From positions 1 through 24,492 of the forward strand of contig DAINPP010000045.1 in the NCBI GenBank assembly GCA_036743375.1: 24,492 nt of DNA, read 5' to 3'. A program made the position numbers and the translations under genes. Of the stretch, positions 24,333 through 24,492 are shown piece after piece (positions within the stretch are counted from its first letter, which is position 1; each line of letters opens with the position of its first letter). Origin of the DNA: DAINPP01 sp036743375. Lineage in GTDB: Bacteria > Thermotogota > Thermotogae > MWEM01. Below the pieces are notes generated by a model, which did no database searches, was not told the DNA's origin, and saw nothing but the letters and a program-made list of their open reading frames with translations.

Positions 24333-24441
24333 ATCCTTCTACCATCCAGACTATACTGTCGGTTCTGGAATCTCACCAGATCAACCACAAAGGCTCGCGG
24401 ACTTTACCGCCGGTGGGGAATTTCGCCCCGCCCCGAAGGAA
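24333..24441 (-). ncRNA. FMN riboswitch aptamer (RFN element)
   Basis: The - strand shows the conserved RFN landmarks in order: CTTCGGGGCGGGGCGAAATT, CCCCACCGGCGGTA, GTCCGCGAGC, then GGTGAGATTCCAG, AACCGACAGTATAGTC and GGATGG, closed by GAAGGAT, which pairs with ATCCTTC-like sequence at the 5' side (helix P1). It lies between the promoter at 24490-24462 and a terminator, upstream of ribD. This is the known arrangement for feedback control of riboflavin synthesis by FMN. The TTCGGGGC word at 24437-24430 is identical to the 3' arm of the terminator and may serve as the antiterminator. Confidence 0.97.
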
Positions 24442-24461
24442 TCTATTCAATTTTCATAAGG

Positions 24462-24490
24462 ATACTAACACACAAAAAATCTTTTGTCAA
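24462..24490 (-). promoter_or_regulatory. Promoter of the riboflavin operon
   Basis: On the - strand, a perfect TTGACA (24490-24485), a 17-nt spacer and TAGTAT (24467-24462), with an upstream TGT extending the -10. Transcription would start near 24455, just ahead of the aptamer. Confidence 0.88.
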
Positions 24491-24492
24491 TT

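Noticed and set aside
1..24492. CRISPR arrays, tRNA genes, transposases, integrases or phage genes
   Set aside because: None seen: no regularly spaced repeats, no cloverleaf-type sequence with the conserved TTCRA motif, and no DDE or recombinase motifs in any of the long frames.

Overview
The window is a bacterial chromosome fragment with an intermediate base composition, in two assembled pieces joined across 100 N (4944-5043). It holds 17 protein-coding genes, about 10.9 kb on the + strand and about 8.3 kb on the - strand. No tRNA, rRNA, CRISPR array, transposase or phage gene is visible. The ribD-ribE-ribBA-ribH operon under an FMN riboswitch, the intramembrane-type histidine kinase with an FtsX-type exporter, and strong Shine-Dalgarno sites all suggest a Firmicute or close relative. 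A TolC-like coiled-coil protein with a signal peptide, a lipoprotein and frequent TTG starts would also suit a diderm lineage such as Thermotogota or Spirochaetota. I cannot fix the taxon from the sequence alone.

Layout. 37-4943 (+): response regulator, histidine kinase, then an ABC ATPase and an FtsX-type permease whose 3' end is lost in the gap; this is a BceRS/VexRS-like envelope-stress or antimicrobial-peptide module. 5088-5827 (+): a Crp/Fnr-family regulator with its own promoter, an operator-like palindrome at the transcription start, and a bidirectional terminator. 5838-8621 (-): two cytosolic peptidases, an M18 aminopeptidase and a PepD-type M20 dipeptidase, translationally coupled. 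8766-10382 (+): a lipoprotein of unknown function, divergent from pepD. 10544-15724 (+): a probable operon of an orphan ABC-2 permease, mnmG, an AEC-family permease and a Regnase/Zc3h12a-like (NYN/PIN) ribonuclease with an unrecognised N-terminal domain; the last three genes all start with TTG. 15810-18173 (+): a cytosolic GH3 glycosidase with its own promoter and operator-like repeat, ending in a 23-bp hairpin shared with the convergent gene. 18275-20599 (-): a MOFRL-type glycerate 2-kinase behind the TolC-like protein. 20743-24490 (-): the riboflavin operon with promoter, FMN aptamer and terminator.

How the parts work together. The riboflavin operon is self-contained: RibBA opens GTP and makes the four-carbon precursor, RibD deaminates and reduces, RibH makes lumazine and RibE makes riboflavin, with FMN feedback through the leader. 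The peptidases, the GH3 enzyme and glycerate kinase suggest heterotrophic growth on imported peptides and oligosaccharides.

Most notable observations: the Regnase-like ribonuclease in an mnmG operon; the FMN leader, where one 8-nt word occurs in both the aptamer and the terminator and so suggests an antiterminator; a codon-usage break coinciding with the assembly gap, which makes the first 5 kb either transferred or misjoined; and five genes whose longest open frame starts inside or against its own ribosome binding site, so that the true start lies downstream.
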